A stretch of 64,000 nucleotides of DNA from Ilyonectria destructans (lineage: Eukaryota; Ascomycota; Sordariomycetes; Hypocreales; Nectriaceae): assembly GCA_020740775.1 (NCBI GenBank), contig JAHEWK010000007.1, forward strand, positions 496,001 through 560,000, in the 5' to 3' direction. The position numbers and the translations under genes were made by a program. A model generated the notes under the pieces. That model had not been told where the DNA came from. It did no database searches and saw only the letters and a list, made by a program, of their open reading frames with translations. Of the stretch, positions 22,701-36,830 are shown piece after piece (the stretch's first letter is position 1; every line of letters starts with the position of its first letter).

Positions 22701-24948
22701 GAATCTTAAGGTAATAGTCCCAGATATAGCTAGAATAGCAGTCTATTATTAATAATAGATTAATTCTTCCTTCTGGATTCTCTTTCAGATTATAGAAGTT
22801 AATTACTAGTTTTAAGCTAAGTCCAGCTAAAAGGTCCCTTAGCTGGCAGCTAACTTATTAGGTTATCTTAAAAGTACTGCAGTTATTACAGCTAATAGTT
22901 ATAATCCCTTTAATCTGAGCCTCTATAACCTTATTAACTAGACTTTCTAGAGCTTAAGGCCCTAAATAACCTAATTATAAGTACTAATAGTAGGTATCTT
23001 ATTTAGTTACCTTAAGTTAGGTTAATAAGTTAAATTAGCTATACTAAATAGAGAAGACAGTATTATAAGAAATATATTCTAGAATAAATTAATTATAGTA
23101 ATTAGATAAGAAGTATCTAATTAGGCTATCTAAAAACCTTAAATAGTTACAGTCTGAATATATATTCTATTAATAGCCCTAATATAGCAGCCTCTATAGA
23201 GATACTAAATTATAAAGAAAGTTAGAGCAGTAGGCTATATTAAATAAGATAATAACCTTAGGGCCCTTAGGTCCCTTAGTTATAATATTAACTTAGCTAT
23301 ATCCTTAGACTAGAACTTTATATTCTTTAGCAATAAGAATATTATTAGCTCTAGCAGGCCGATATTCTAGAAACTAGCAGATCTTATTAAAGATATAGAT
23401 TATAATTCTAGAGTTTAAAATAGCTAACTTCTATAGAGGATATTCTAATACTAAAAAGGCCACTCTAATTGATATTATTAGGTTATTATAGCAGCTAACT
23501 TCCCAGTCTAATTAATTTAATTTAGTCAGTCTAATAGCTTCTTTAAGGGCTTTAAGCTTATTTTTTTACTTAAGTAGGGAAAGTCAGTATTTAATAGTGT
23601 TATAAATAAGAAGGTTAAATTTAAATTAAGTTGGGGCTTTATTAGAAAAAATATAATTGTATCTCTTCTATTTATAGAAGCTACTACTGTAGCCCTTATA
23701 GATTAAGCTGTTATTTTCTTAATTTTAATTTTCTTTAGGTCTTTTTACCTTAGAGGTCAGCTAAAAGGCAGGTTATTTAGGCTTATATTTCCTAGGGTTT
23801 TCTTTCAGCTAAAAGAGCTCTATAGATTTAGATAATCCAGCCAGCTGACCTTTTTTATCCAGATTCTATTTCTAATTTAATTAGTCAGCTTAATTAAACT
23901 CCTTATTATAGGTTAGTCTAAAGGCTCCTCTATTAATTTAACTTAAGGCCTTAGGGGGCTTAGTTAGCTATTATAAGCTATATTTATAAGCTATATTAAG
24001 CAGCCCCCTTTTATAGAGCCTTAGTAACTTCTTAAATTAATAGAGATTTTAATTCTAGCTTCTTTTAATAGATTCTATAATAGATAATAACTAAATATCT
24101 AATAGCTAGCTTAATAATCTTATTAAGGTTCTTAAATTAGATATTTAGATTATTTAGACTTTCTATCTCTAGAGTTTAAGCTTAATATATAGCTTATTTT
24201 CAGTCTACTAGCTAGTAAGAGAAATTCTTAATAGTCTTAAGTATAGCAGCTAAAACAGTCTGATATTTTATTCTAGCTTTATTTTACTATTAGATTTAAG
24301 ATACTCTAATATTTTCTTCTAGGTTAATATACTAATTTCTAAGATTCTATTAAGAAAAGAAAAAGCTATCTATTAAACCTATAGCTACTATTTTTATTAT
24401 CTATTTCTTTAGGCTATTAATTTAATTTTATTACTTTTTATATTTCTTATAATCTTACTTATAGTCTTTATAGCTAGACTGATAGAAGATTTTATTTTTA
24501 GCAGTTAGATTTCTAATTAATTAAGCTTATTTAATTAAATTAATAGTCTTAAGAATATAAGTTAGAGTAATAGTTTAAAATCTCTAACTCTTTAAGTAAT
24601 AGATCTATTAAGAAAGGTTAGGCTTAATTTAATATAGAGGGATTCTTTTATAATAGAAAGAAATTAATAGCTTTATTAAAGCTTATATTAGCTATTAACT
24701 TCCTTTAGAATCAGTAAGATTCTAAAAGCTAGCTATATTTATCCTCAGCTAGAAGGTTTTATTTTAAATCCTCTAACTCTTAAAGGTTTTAAAATAGATC
24801 TTATAATTAGATATAGTATTTTTAGCTAATATTGCGATTTTTTATAAATTTAGGTAGAATAAAGAAAAATTAATCCTAAGATAGAGAATAAAAGCTATAT
24901 AGATCTTAGTATAGCTAGCTTATTTAAGCAGATAAAACTCTTAATTAT

Positions 24949-25129
24949 TAGATTTATTACAGTTAATTTAATCTAATAGATAGAGATTAATATAGTAATA
25001 ATAATATTAATAATTTCTCCTCCTTATTATTTAAATTGGCTAGAAGAGGGGTTATTATACCCCTTCTTCTAATTAAGGTCTGGATATTAATCTATTAGAG
25101 GTTTTATTATATAGAGTTATATTCTAATA
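24949..25129 (-). repeat. Copia 5' LTR
   Basis: 181 bp partner of the 19,567-19,747 LTR. Confidence 0.8.
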
Positions 25130-28100
25130 GATTTCTTAAGTTTAAATATTATTATAATACTTTTTAATTTACTATTAGTAAGGCTATTACAGTCTTACAA
25201 AAGATATTACTATTACTGGAAATAATAGTATAATATAGCTACTTAAAAGAAGCTAAATTACTACTATTACTTATAAAAGCTAGAGATATTAAGTTATAAC
25301 TATATTTCTACTATATTAATAAGACTATAATATAAAAAGAAGCTAGCTATATTAAGAGTATATATTCAGTAAACTGACTGCTTTTTCTAGAATTCTTATT
25401 GCTATTATTATTATTATTATCTCTATTTTTATTTTTACTCTTACTATTACTTTTACTTTTATTTCTAATATTAATAGACCTTTTAGTAAGAAGGTTAAAT
25501 TAAAAAATTTAATTTGCTTTTACTGCAGTTAGCTTAATCTTCTTACTGCCTTTAAAGATACTTATATAGAGGTTATAATAAGAAAGATCTTTCTTCTATA
25601 AAATTCTAGCTAAATTACTAAATTACTTAATAAAATTCTTCTAATTTTCCTTATTTATATTAATCTTATCAGTATTATAATTATAGCTGCTCCTAAAGTA
25701 ATTAATTATAAGAAATATCTTCTAAAGCTTTAACTTCTTCTTTAGCTTTTAGGTAATTCTATCTATATTAAATATATAGCTAGACTACTATTTAAATAAT
25801 ATAATTATAATCTTAATATTTACTTTTCTATATTTAGCAGGCTTATCTATATTAAGATTATCCTTATTATAAGCCTCTATAATTAGCTTAAGTAATACTA
25901 TAACTTACAGTTTAACCTACTATAAATTCTTTATTAAGAGGCTTATAGTAGCAGCTAGCTTTTTAGCTTAATACTATAATAATTACAGCTTTAATATAAT
26001 AAAGAGTTATAATAATTACCCTTAAGTAGCAATATTAATTATAATAACCTTAAGGTTAAATTAATTAGAAAACTTTATATATAAAACTGAGATTATTAAG
26101 ATCTTTACAGTCTCTTAACTAAAATTTAATTTAATATTAAAATTAAAATCAGTATAAAAATCCACTTAGGTAATAATATTATAGCAGTAGCTATAAAGTA
26201 CTATTAAGATAGTAAAATTAATAGCAGTAAACTTAAATTATACTAGCCTTAAAAATAGTAGCTTCTATTTTAATATAGATACCTTTTAGTATAAATAGTA
26301 TTAATAAAGTAATATTATAATAGCCTTACTAACTAAAGAAAAAACTACTAAAGATACTAAAGAAGAAAAAATACTTAAGAAATTATTCAGCTTTATTTAG
26401 AGGGAAATTCTTAATAGAGTGTAGAAAATTATCTATACTCTAGCTAATATAAAAATTCTATAGTATTATAGCAATATTAATAAGGTAATACCGATATATA
26501 CCAAACTTAAAGAAATAATCTATAAGGTAGTATATAAAGCTATTTAAAGTACTCAGACTACTACTAATATATAGCTACAGTAAATATAGGCAGATATTAT
26601 ATTATTTAGATATAATACCTATTAACCCCCCTTAAAGTCTATTCCTACTAAATATAATTATAAAGTTACAGTTAAATAAAATAACCCCCTAAAGGAGATA
26701 TACTTATAAATTCCAGTTAAGACTGTAATAGCAGTTAATATAGTAATAGAAGACCTAAAGACTATAGTAGCAGCCTACTAATTTCAAAGTAAAGATACTA
26801 TTATTATCTTTTATAATCTAATAGCTAAATATATTATAATAGATAATTAAATCTAAAAGGCCTTTAGAGATAATATATTAATATTAAAGAGAGTATATAG
26901 TATAATAATAAAAGGTATACTAGCTAAAAGCTAATAAGTTAACTATAATAATCTTTATAAGAAAATAGAAAAAGAAAATAATATTATAGTTATTAGAATA
27001 AGCTTAATATAAAGCTAAAAGGATACTATAATAAAAATCAGAATAATTCTAGTAATTAATAGTATAAAGACTACTAATTAACTTTATAATAAAGAGCTAA
27101 TTTATAAATTAATAATAATAAACTGTAAACTCTTTAAAAAGTTACTATAGCTAAAGTAATATTTTAGCTGCTATAAAATAGACTATATTGCCAGATTCTA
27201 TAGAAAGAAAGCTTAATATAAATACTATAGTATTACTATATACCCTAAAGGTAAAAAAGACTATCTATTAGTATCTATTAAAGCAGTAAAATATCTTAGG
27301 TATTAAAGTAACTACTTAATATAGTTATAATAGTATTCTATAGTTAATAGCTATTAGTAATAGATAATCTATATCTATCTATACTGCTTTAGATAATTTA
27401 AGAATAAATAGAATCTATAGTAATACCCTAAAGACTCACCCTTTAGATAACTAAATTTAAAAGACTATAGATTTTAAACTCTTTCCTACTAAAAAAAAGA
27501 TTCCAGATACTCTTTAGGTATAAATAGAGCTACTAAAGTAGCTAGAACCAGCTTTAATACTATTATAGTAATATTATAAAAAGCTAATAGAATACCTAAA
27601 GATATAACTATTAAAAGAGTATTCTAAAGAATATAGAGCTTTACCTCTATAATATTAATAATTTAACCAGCTAAAACTAAAATAAATACCAGCTAGACTT
27701 AAGACTCCCCCCTAAGTATATAAAACTAATAATACTCTAATAGAATATAAATAAATAGGCTGCTTTAATACTTCTAGCTTTAAAAGGTAGTATATAATAT
27801 AATATTATATTTCTATAGAAATTATACTGAAATACTACTATAGATTAATTAGTCTATCTAGCTACTAGTAATTACTATATAGTATACTGTAGTAGCTACT
27901 TAATAATATATATATATAAAAAGTACTAAATTTAAAATTAAATAGTAATTAGAGGGATAGATTAAGAAGGAGTAATTTTTAAAATAATAGGCCTTTAAGT
28001 TATAAAGCTCTATAGCCTAAAAGAAATAATTAGCAGAAGGAAACTACTTAAAGAAGTTACTATAGCTATAAGAGGAAACCCCTTAGTAATTATAGATAAT

Positions 28101-31100
28101 ATTAACTAATATTACTCTATATAAAATAAATATAATAAAATATTAAAAGATATAGAGATAGTTATTAAACTTATTATACTTAATAGATAGAATCTATTAA
28201 CCCTAAGAGGGATAAAAATTAAAGGCTAATAAAAATATAGAGATAGTACTATAGATCTTATATAGATATTATAGAGGGTTTTAAGCTGCTGCAGTAAAAA
28301 GGTAGAATTTAAGAATTCTAACTATAAACTCTAATTAATTACAGTAAGTATCTAATTTATACTCTAACTAGAAGCCTAATAACCTTTAGATAATTCTAAA
28401 GGGGCCCTCTATAACCTTAACTAAAAGGAAATAAATTTAATATATCTAGCAGCTAAAATTAACTTATAGCTAAAGTTAAATAAAATAGAAATAAATATTA
28501 AAACTACTAAAAATCTAAATTAAGCTATAGAGATATTAACTTTAGCTTTTATTCAGATTATTATTATAGTAATATTACAGTATAAATAGCCTTACTGGCA
28601 ATTAGAAAACCAGTAGAATATAGAAATCTAAAAGACTACTAAATAAATTAAACTGGCTAGAAGATACTACTAATAATATAAAGGTACTATTAAGTAGGAG
28701 TATCTTCTTTTTATTAAATACCTTTAGAATTAAACTGTAAATAACTTATATAGGGAATATTAGAGGCTTTTCCTCTAAGAGGCCAGTAATAACCTAAAGA
28801 TATTCTAGAAGATAGAGAGATAGATAAAACTCTATAGCAGCCTTCTCTATAATAGCCTGTAAATCCCACCTTTATAAAAAAAAAGGGAGATAAATCTATA
28901 AATAACTATAGGGAGAAAGCTAGAATTCTAATAGAGTAATTCTTTTTAAATCTAGAGGCTAATCTTAGTAATATCCCTAAGGGGGCTATAGCTCTCTTTT
29001 TATTTACTTTAAATAACTCTAAAAATTAAAATTATAATAATAAAAAGATAGTAGAAATTCTAGCTAAAATAAAATCTTAAAAAGCCTTAGGTAATAATAA
29101 TATCTCTATAGGCCTTCTTAAGATATATAATAAGATTTTTAATAAGACTATAGCCAGATTAGCTTATATTAATATAAGATTAAATTACTTTCTATAGTAG
29201 TATTATAGTATAATAGTAGTAATACTTAAGAAAGTAGATAAAGTTTAAAAAGAGAGAAATTATATTAAAGCTTATAGATCTATCTTACTGCTTTATATAA
29301 CTAGAAAAATTATAGAGGTAGCTATTAAAAAGTACCTTATTATTACTATAGAAACTCTAGAATTTCTACTAAATAGCTAAATAAAAAACTAAATTAAAAA
29401 ATTAATTAAAATAGCTATCTAGCTAGTAACTAAAGTTATTAGAATAATATAAAACTGCTATAATATTATAATAATTCTATAACTGAATATCTTAAGTACC
29501 TTTAATACAGTTAACTTTATATACCTACTCTATATACTTAAACTAATAGAACTTAACCTTTAGATAGTTAAATAGATTTATAGCTACCTTATAAAAAGAA
29601 TAATATACCTTTATTTTAATAATAAAGAGTTTAATATATTTATAATTTATATAGAGATACTATAGAACTCCTCTTTTTTCTTTATTCTCTTTTTAATTTA
29701 TATTAATATACTCTATAAACTACTAAAAAGATAGAAGGAATTAATAATTACTAAATTTATAGACAATATTAATCTAATTACAGTAGGACTATTAAAGATA
29801 ATAATATAATATTACTTAAAGGCTATATAGAAAATCTATAATAATTAGATAAAGAGATATAGAATAATCTTTAAATTTAATAAATTTAAACTTCTTTACT
29901 TTACTAAAAAATACTAACTAACTTAAAACTTAATATATTTAAAGAATATAATAATATTATTAAATAGCAGCTTTAAAATATTAAATATTTAACTAGATTA
30001 AAAACTTAATTAATTAGTTTACCTTAAGAAGTTAACTATTAAGATACTATACTAATAGTATACCCTCAGTATAATTACTATATCTATATAAAAATATAAT
30101 ATCTATAAAAGTTACCTAATATATATAGTAGTAATTAAAACTATACTGGCCTATAATATCTGTATCTTCTATTAACCTATTAAATTAAATAGTAACCCCT
30201 AAGAGATAATTTATAAGCTAGCTATAAAGTAAATAAAGAGCCTCTATATTATAGCTAGAGTATATAAAGCTACTTTAATAAGAAACCTAAAAATAGAGCT
30301 TAATATACCTCCTTTAGATTTATACCTTAACCTATAGTTTATTTAATTTAAAGCTTATACTCTTATAGAATCAGCCTAATAGGTAATTAATAAGGTTATT
30401 ATTACAGTCTTAATAGCCTTATTAAAATATAGAGGCTCTTAAAGATACCTAAATAAAGTAAATATTAAATAGCTATAGAGGTAGCTAAAAGATAAAAAAG
30501 TAGCAGCTAATACTATAAATAGAAACTAAAAAGTAAGATAGATAGCTATAGCAGTAAAGTAAAAAGTATAAAAAGACTATAGTAATATTAATATCTTAAA
30601 TAGATCCCCCTTTACTATAGACTATAGAACTCTATATAGCAGTTAGCTAAGGTATATTAATAGCCTAATTATCTAACTATATATAGAATATATTAACCTT
30701 TAAGTTTTTCTCTTTAATAGAAAAATCCCTAAGGTAATATTACTATAATATTCTTATAGTAATAGTAAATAAACTATTAAATATATATTTACCTACTATA
30801 TACTCTATAAAAAGATCTACCTTTTAAAGCTTAAATTCTAAAACTATAGAAATATAGGTTAGTACCTTAGTAATAAATATATAGTACCTATAGTAGCAAT
30901 TTAATATAGTAGAATAATCCAGCTAGCTTAATTTAAATTTACTATATCTCTATAATAAAGATAGAAGATATAAAAGCCAGATAAAAGGGAAATAATATCT
31001 TAGTAATAATATATAGAGAACTACTTAAATTAATTAAAATATAGATAAAAGTTACTCTATAAAAAAATTAAGCCTATAAAGAAAAAGAGTCTATAAAGAG

Positions 31101-31396
31101 CTTTAGGCTGAAGCTAAAGTAATACTAATAGAATACCTACTTACTAATAATATTATTATTATTATTATCTAAAGAAACTAAAAGCTTAATATTAATAATA
31201 AGAATCTTATTAAGAATAATAAGATAATAAAGAAAATAATTAATTTTAATAGCTATAAAGCCCCTACTAAAAGCCTCTAAAGTCAGCTTAATAACTACCT
31301 TATTTTTTATCTTTTTTCTACTAAAAGCTATAGTAATAGCCTGCTAGTTATAATAGCTAAAAATCTCCTTAATTTTATTTATATTTTCAGGCTATA
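25130..31396 (+). mobile_element. RIPed Tad1-like LINE (non-LTR retrotransposon)
   Basis: The plus-strand reading through RIP stops shows an ORF1-like region ending in a CCHC zinc knuckle (about 27,150-27,230: a CYK.DYIARFYRKKA pattern); an APE-type endonuclease with its NLLTxRG...STIDLI motif (about 28,180-28,260); a reverse transcriptase (about 29,040-29,960) with the KAxGNNNISIGLLK motif, a RSILL-like segment and an FIDNINLITVG active site (FVDD in live relatives) at about 29,757-29,790; and a probable RNase H region at about 30,600-30,900. The 5' limit is uncertain (25,130-26,000 has no recognised homology). The 3' part may continue past the Gypsy-A insertion to the 27-A tract at 40,787. 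Dead. Confidence 0.7.
31392..31396. repeat. Target duplication (ctata), left, of RIPed Gypsy-A copy 3
   Basis: ctata at 31,392-31,396 matches ctata at 39,834-39,838, directly abutting the LTR ends. It fixes the duplication size of this family at 5 bp. Confidence 0.85.
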
Positions 31397-31829
31397 TATA
31401 ACAGTTATACTCTCTAGACTGCTATATATATAGTATAGAGTAGGTAAGAGATAGGTTGCTAGTGGATAAACTGTAAGTTTATATTAGCAGATAGATTAGG
31501 ACGTTACTTACTGGGTAATATTACATCTAGTAATATTCAAGCACAGTAATATATAGCAAGTTAAGGTAATTAAGGTAACTAAATTATATTAAAAGCTAAA
31601 GGTCTAGAAAAGTGCTAATAAATATATATCTATATACTGGAGTGCTGGATAAGGCTTACAGCAGTAAGCCTTAGAATTATAAGTAAGTCGTAGGGGCTTA
31701 TATGTAAGCTGTAGTAGCTTACAGATAAGTTCTTTATATATAGTATAAGCTATTATGGGGTGACTTTAATTAGGGGAAATTTATAGGGTATATATAACGC
31801 TAGATATCTATACAGTATAGGTTATAATA
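31397..31829 (-). repeat. 3' LTR of RIPed Gypsy-A copy 3
   Basis: 433 bp, tataacag...ttataata, aligned to the intact 442-bp LTR with a short deletion near the primer-complementary site. Confidence 0.85.
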
Positions 31830-31929
31830 TAATATCTCCCCTCTATTAGTCCTTATCCCTAAGGCCAGCTTATTAGGCCTATCTTAAATTTCTATTATAT
31901 ATTTATACTTAGTTCTATATTCCCCTTAT

Positions 31930-32535
31930 AGTTTGCTAATAATATATCTACAGCTAAATCTATAAGAAACCGAAAAGTACAGGCAGTTTTAATTACTACT
32001 ATAGGTTTTATTGTTATATCTTATTCCTACTGTTTGCTATGGAGTTTAATATATATAATAAAGAAGGGTTATTCTAAGTATGCTGAGTATATATACTGGG
32101 GTCGCTCTTATAACAGCTAGAGTATCTTCCTAATAGTGGGTAAGGTTATTCCGGGTTCCTTATAGTACTATTTATTCTGATTTATAGTGTAGCGAATTAT
32201 TTAGCGCTTAAAAAACAGTATCTAAAAGCTACTAAAGAAGCTACTAAGGAGGAATTAATCTATCTGTAATAATAACTAAATAAGTATCTTTCTTATTTAA
32301 TATAACTTTATCGCTAGAAGTAGCAGTTAGTTAAGAAGGGTACTTAGATATTAAACTATAGTCTTATATCTATAGATAAATTAGATAAGACTGAGCGGTT
32401 GGAGTTAGAAGTAGTAGTTTCTATATAGTCTATTCTGATAATAGACTTTATTAACTGAAATACTATAGATTCTTTATTTAATTTCTCGTCTGGTGTTATT
32501 AGTGAAGATTCTTCGGAAAGTATTATATATAGTTA
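31930..32535 (+). pseudogene. RIPed antisense Zn2Cys6-like gene in copy 3
   Basis: Collinear with 8458-9051 of the intact copy: the sequence around the zinc module (about 31,990-32,120) and the coiled coil (about 32,200-32,400) can be followed base by base, but codons are destroyed by RIP (CAG/CAA to stops, the zinc Cys codons partly to Tyr). Not functional. It shows that the gene was already part of the family when this older copy inserted. Confidence 0.7.
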
Positions 32536-35500
32536 AGGTCCTAGGATCTATCCCAATATATATTTCCTAGGGTACTTTTTTATTTAAGGAAGTCCTTTAA
32601 TTTAGCTTAGTAATATATAAGGTGTTTATAGGGTTTCTATATATTTTCTGAGGGGTTACAGTTTTTCTATCTTATAAGATATTTTATTTTATTATTTTCT
32701 CTTTTTATATTAAGGATTATTTTAACTGTAAATTCTTAGTTGTTTTTAACTTCTATTTCTTATTTATTATTCTATATTTTAATATAAATAGTATCTGCTG
32801 CTAATTTAAGTAGTGAAATATAAAAGATTAAATAGAGCTTAACCTTTAGTAGTAAGTTTAGTTTGTAGTTATTTTCTGAGATTTTTTTTAAAATTTTATA
32901 AGATTCAATAAATTTAAAGTTTAATTTATTATTCAGCCTTTTCGTTATGATGTTTTTTATTATAAGGTAGACTATATCTCCCTCCCGGAAGATTAGTCCC
33001 TTTAATCTTTTCTTATTATAGTATTTTTTCATCTAATTACATATAAACTCCAGTTCTATTTATATTTCTTTATATAGCTATTATAGCTAGTTGGTAGTAA
33101 GAATAGCTTTAGTATTTAGTAGTCCTTCTTATAATACTCTATAGGTATTTAGGGTAAATTTAAAATTTAAATAAGCTAGTATAAGCTTTATTATTCCGGA
33201 AGTAGAGGTATTATAGGCCAGTTATACTATAGGCAGCTTCTAGACTTAGTTATCTTACTTATAGTTAATATAGTACTATAGGTACTATTTAACTATTTAG
33301 TTAAGTCTTTCTATTTATCCATCCACTTACAGTCTCTAAGCTATTATAAGCTTATAGTTTAATCCCATTTAGGCTATTAATTCTTATTAGAATTTAGATA
33401 TAAAGGTTATTCCTCTATTAGATATAATCTCTATTAGTAATCTGTATATACTGACAATATTTCTTAAGAATATATAAGAAAGTTATTCTATATCAGTAGA
33501 TTCTTAGTAGAATAGAAAGTATAAGAACTTTATAAGTCTATCTATAATAATAAATATACTATTATAAAGTACTCTAGTTATTAGGTTTTTAGATAGCAGA
33601 AGCTTAATAATATAGTCTATAATAATAGATTCCTAAGGTTATTATACTACTGGTAGTAGTTATAACTATCTATAAGGTTTATATCGTAGTAATTTTAACT
33701 TTTTATATAGATTATATCCTTTAATAGTATTTAAGATAGCTTTCTTTATTCTGGGAAATAAGTATATTATTCTAAGCCTCTTAAGGGTTCTATTTATATT
33801 CTGATGTCTATATATAGGGTATTTATAAATATCCTATACTAGCTATTATTGCAGTTCTTTAGGAATCTATAATCATTCTATTTATTCTTCTTTAGGGAGT
33901 ATATTATTATACTTCTGGATTTTCTTTAGTAGTAGGTTATCTGGTTCTACTATATATATTGCTATAAGTATTCTTCTATTAAGCTTATTAATAAATTATA
34001 CTTTCTTTATTAATTCTAGAGGCTATTAGAGTTCTATTTTTCTTTCTTTATAGATATTATATTATCTAAAGTCTATTAGGTTAGTAATAAATCTCTAATA
34101 GAATCTAGTATATATCTAGTTAAGTATAAGTTCTTATTTCTAGTAGTCCCTTATATATTTCTTACTAAATTTAGGTATATATTCTAGGGGTATAAAGACT
34201 TATTTCTTATAGATAGGTATTCTATATTAGTAGTTATACTTATAGGAGTAGATAGTATTATTAGTATTATTAGGGCGGTAGTACTACTATATCTTATTTT
34301 GCTATTTTTTATTTAGTATCTTTAGTAAGTCTTTATATATTATTTTAAGTTTCTTATTATATTCTGGGTATACTGTTTATAGGTAATTGTTATTTTTTAG
34401 TATTATATAGTTATAATAAAATCTTTTATAGGCTTGACTTTATATAAGCTTCTTACTTTAGTAGTATTTTATTCTATCCTTTAGAAAACTAGATACTAGT
34501 TTCTAAGGTATAAATACTTATTTATAGTATATCGGTATTCTATAATTATAGTTAAATTTATTAGGAAATAATTTATTATTATCGTCGTAGAATAAGTATT
34601 CCTTATTAATTTTTATCTGCTATTCTTTACTGGGTATTTTATATATATTATACTATTTCTCCTTATACTTATAAATATTAGCAATATATCTCTACTTAAG
34701 GTATCCGTCTGGAGTCAGCTTAAGGAGTTATTTATTTTTCTTAGTAATACTAATATTAAAGTTAGATTGTCAGCTAATAGTATTAGCTCTACTATTTTCC
34801 AATCCCTTTTTATAGATAATAATATAATTAAATTCCAATAGATATTCTATATAGTAGAGTTACCTGCTACTAAGCTTCTATATAGTTGCAAAATATAAGA
34901 TATTCTTATAGTCAGTATAGACCTTAATCTTATATTTACTTTCTAAGAGGTAATATTGGAATTCCTTAAATAAGTTAACTATAGTAAGGAATTCTTTATT
35001 ATAAATAGAGTAGTTAAGTTTTACTCTATAGAGTTTATATAAATAGAAGGCAATTAGGTGTAATTTCCTGTTAATATCTCTCTATTCTATTTGAGATTTC
35101 AGATTAAAATTAGAAGAGTCTATTTCCAGCTTAACTTCTTTTCCAGGATTAAATATAACTAAAACTAATTTACTGAGAATTACTTTTTTAATATTATTAA
35201 AAGCCTTCTGTACTTTAATATCCTATTTAAAATCTACTTCTTTCTTTATAAGTTCTATAAGAGTATATCTAATACTTCCGAAATTACAAATAAACTTTCA
35301 GTAGTAATTAGCAAATTCTAGGAAGCTCTATACTTTCTTAACTATTATAGATTTCAGTTAATCTTTAATAGCTTTAATTTTCTTTTAATCTATATAGATC
35401 TTATTTAGATAAATAGTATATTTAAGAAAGTCCACTTTATCTATATAGAACTTACTCTTCTTTAGTTTAATAAGGAGGTTTATATTCTATAGTTTCTTAA

Positions 35501-36830
35501 GTACTATATAGATATATTCTATATATTCTTCTTCTATATTAAAGAAGATAAGAATATTATTAAGGTAATATATAATAAAGATATTAAGGTATTCTTATAG
35601 TATATTAGTAATTATCTATTAGAAGGTCGCCAGTATATTAGTAAGTCTAAAAAGTATAACTAGGTATTTAAAAAGTCTATACTTTATACAGAAGGCAGTT
35701 TTCTATTTATCTTCTGGCTTAATATAGATAAGGTTATAAGCCCCTTTAAGGTTAAGGGCTATAAACTACTTCTTACTATATAATTAATCCTTCAGTTTAT
35801 TAATAAGTAGTAATAGTATTCAGTCCTTAATAGTAATATTATTAAGCTATTAGTAATCTATAACTAATTGCAGTTTTCTATTTTTCTTTAGGATAAATAT
35901 AACTAGATATCCTATAGAGGACTTTAATATTCTGATAAATTCCTTTTTTAATATATCTTTAAGATATTCTTTTAATATATAGAGTTAAACTTTATTAAGG
36001 TTATAAATCTTATAGAATTTAGCTATAGTTCTATTTTTTAGTACTATCTTATAGTTCTATTAACTGTACTATAGTAGATCTATTTCTATTTCTTCGGCAA
36101 ATAGTTTTTTATAGATTTAATAAATAAGGGGTATATTTTTAAATCTGTTATCTGCCTTCTTTACTTTCTTTATTTCTTTTAGTTCTTTATTAAGCTTTAT
36201 AAATTATACTTATACTTATATAATAGTATAGTATATCTTATTTATATAGATATTATAGTATTTATATCTAGTGCCTTAAGGTAGTAAAATATCTATTATA
36301 TTATTACATATTACTCTGCTAGTATTATTATCAGTTAGAGTTTAAGATCTTATATCGTTATTATCTGAATCCTATTTATAGAAGGAATAATTATCAATAT
36401 TATTAAAAGTTATTTAGCCAGTCCTCTAATTAATCAGTAGGTTTACTTATTGCAGCTATAGATAGCCTAAAACTAAATTATATTATACTAAGGGGATAAT
36501 ATTAAAAGAGATATCTTTATTATATTTATTTATAAAAACCTTAAGGTAATTAACCTCTCTGATAATATATCTGTTATTATAACTAAAACTTATTCCTTTA
36601 AGATTCTATATTCAGTATAGATTTAATTTATTCCTCTATAGTAGCTTCAGCTTATTTACTACTCTTAGGTAAAGATAGTTAAGTTCTATACTGCTATCTA
36701 CTAGTGCAGTATATTAGCATCTCTTAATTTATATCTGGATTTCTAAGTAATTTAGTTTTATACTTTCTATAGTATATAGAGCTCTTACTGGAAGTTCTAC
36801 TTCTTCTAGCTTTAGGCCTATCTATTACTC
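32536..36830 (-). pseudogene. RIPed pol of Gypsy-A copy 3
   Basis: Collinear with the intact pol (9056-13,345). RT, RNase H, integrase and chromodomain segments can be aligned, but TGG, CAA and CAG codons have become stops throughout. The longest surviving piece encodes 86 residues of the integrase tail (32,772-33,032). Confidence 0.85.

Larger units (their letters stand above)
19567..25129 (-). mobile_element. RIPed Ty1/Copia retrotransposon with 181-bp LTRs
   Basis: The near-identical 181-bp repeats at 19,567-19,747 and 24,949-25,129 begin TG/TA-GATTTATTACAG and end CTAATA. The minus strand carries a Copia polyprotein full of RIP stops: an FYVDDI-type RT active site (read as FYINNI) near 20,790-20,830, and the RNase H C-terminus with a TEAELLTLS motif and the typical QTKLRHVNIHNHWLR region near 19,850-20,200. 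A C-run (19,750-19,756) beside the left LTR is the polypurine tract on the minus strand, confirming that the 3' LTR is on the left. No 5-bp target duplication is visible. Inactive. Confidence 0.8.
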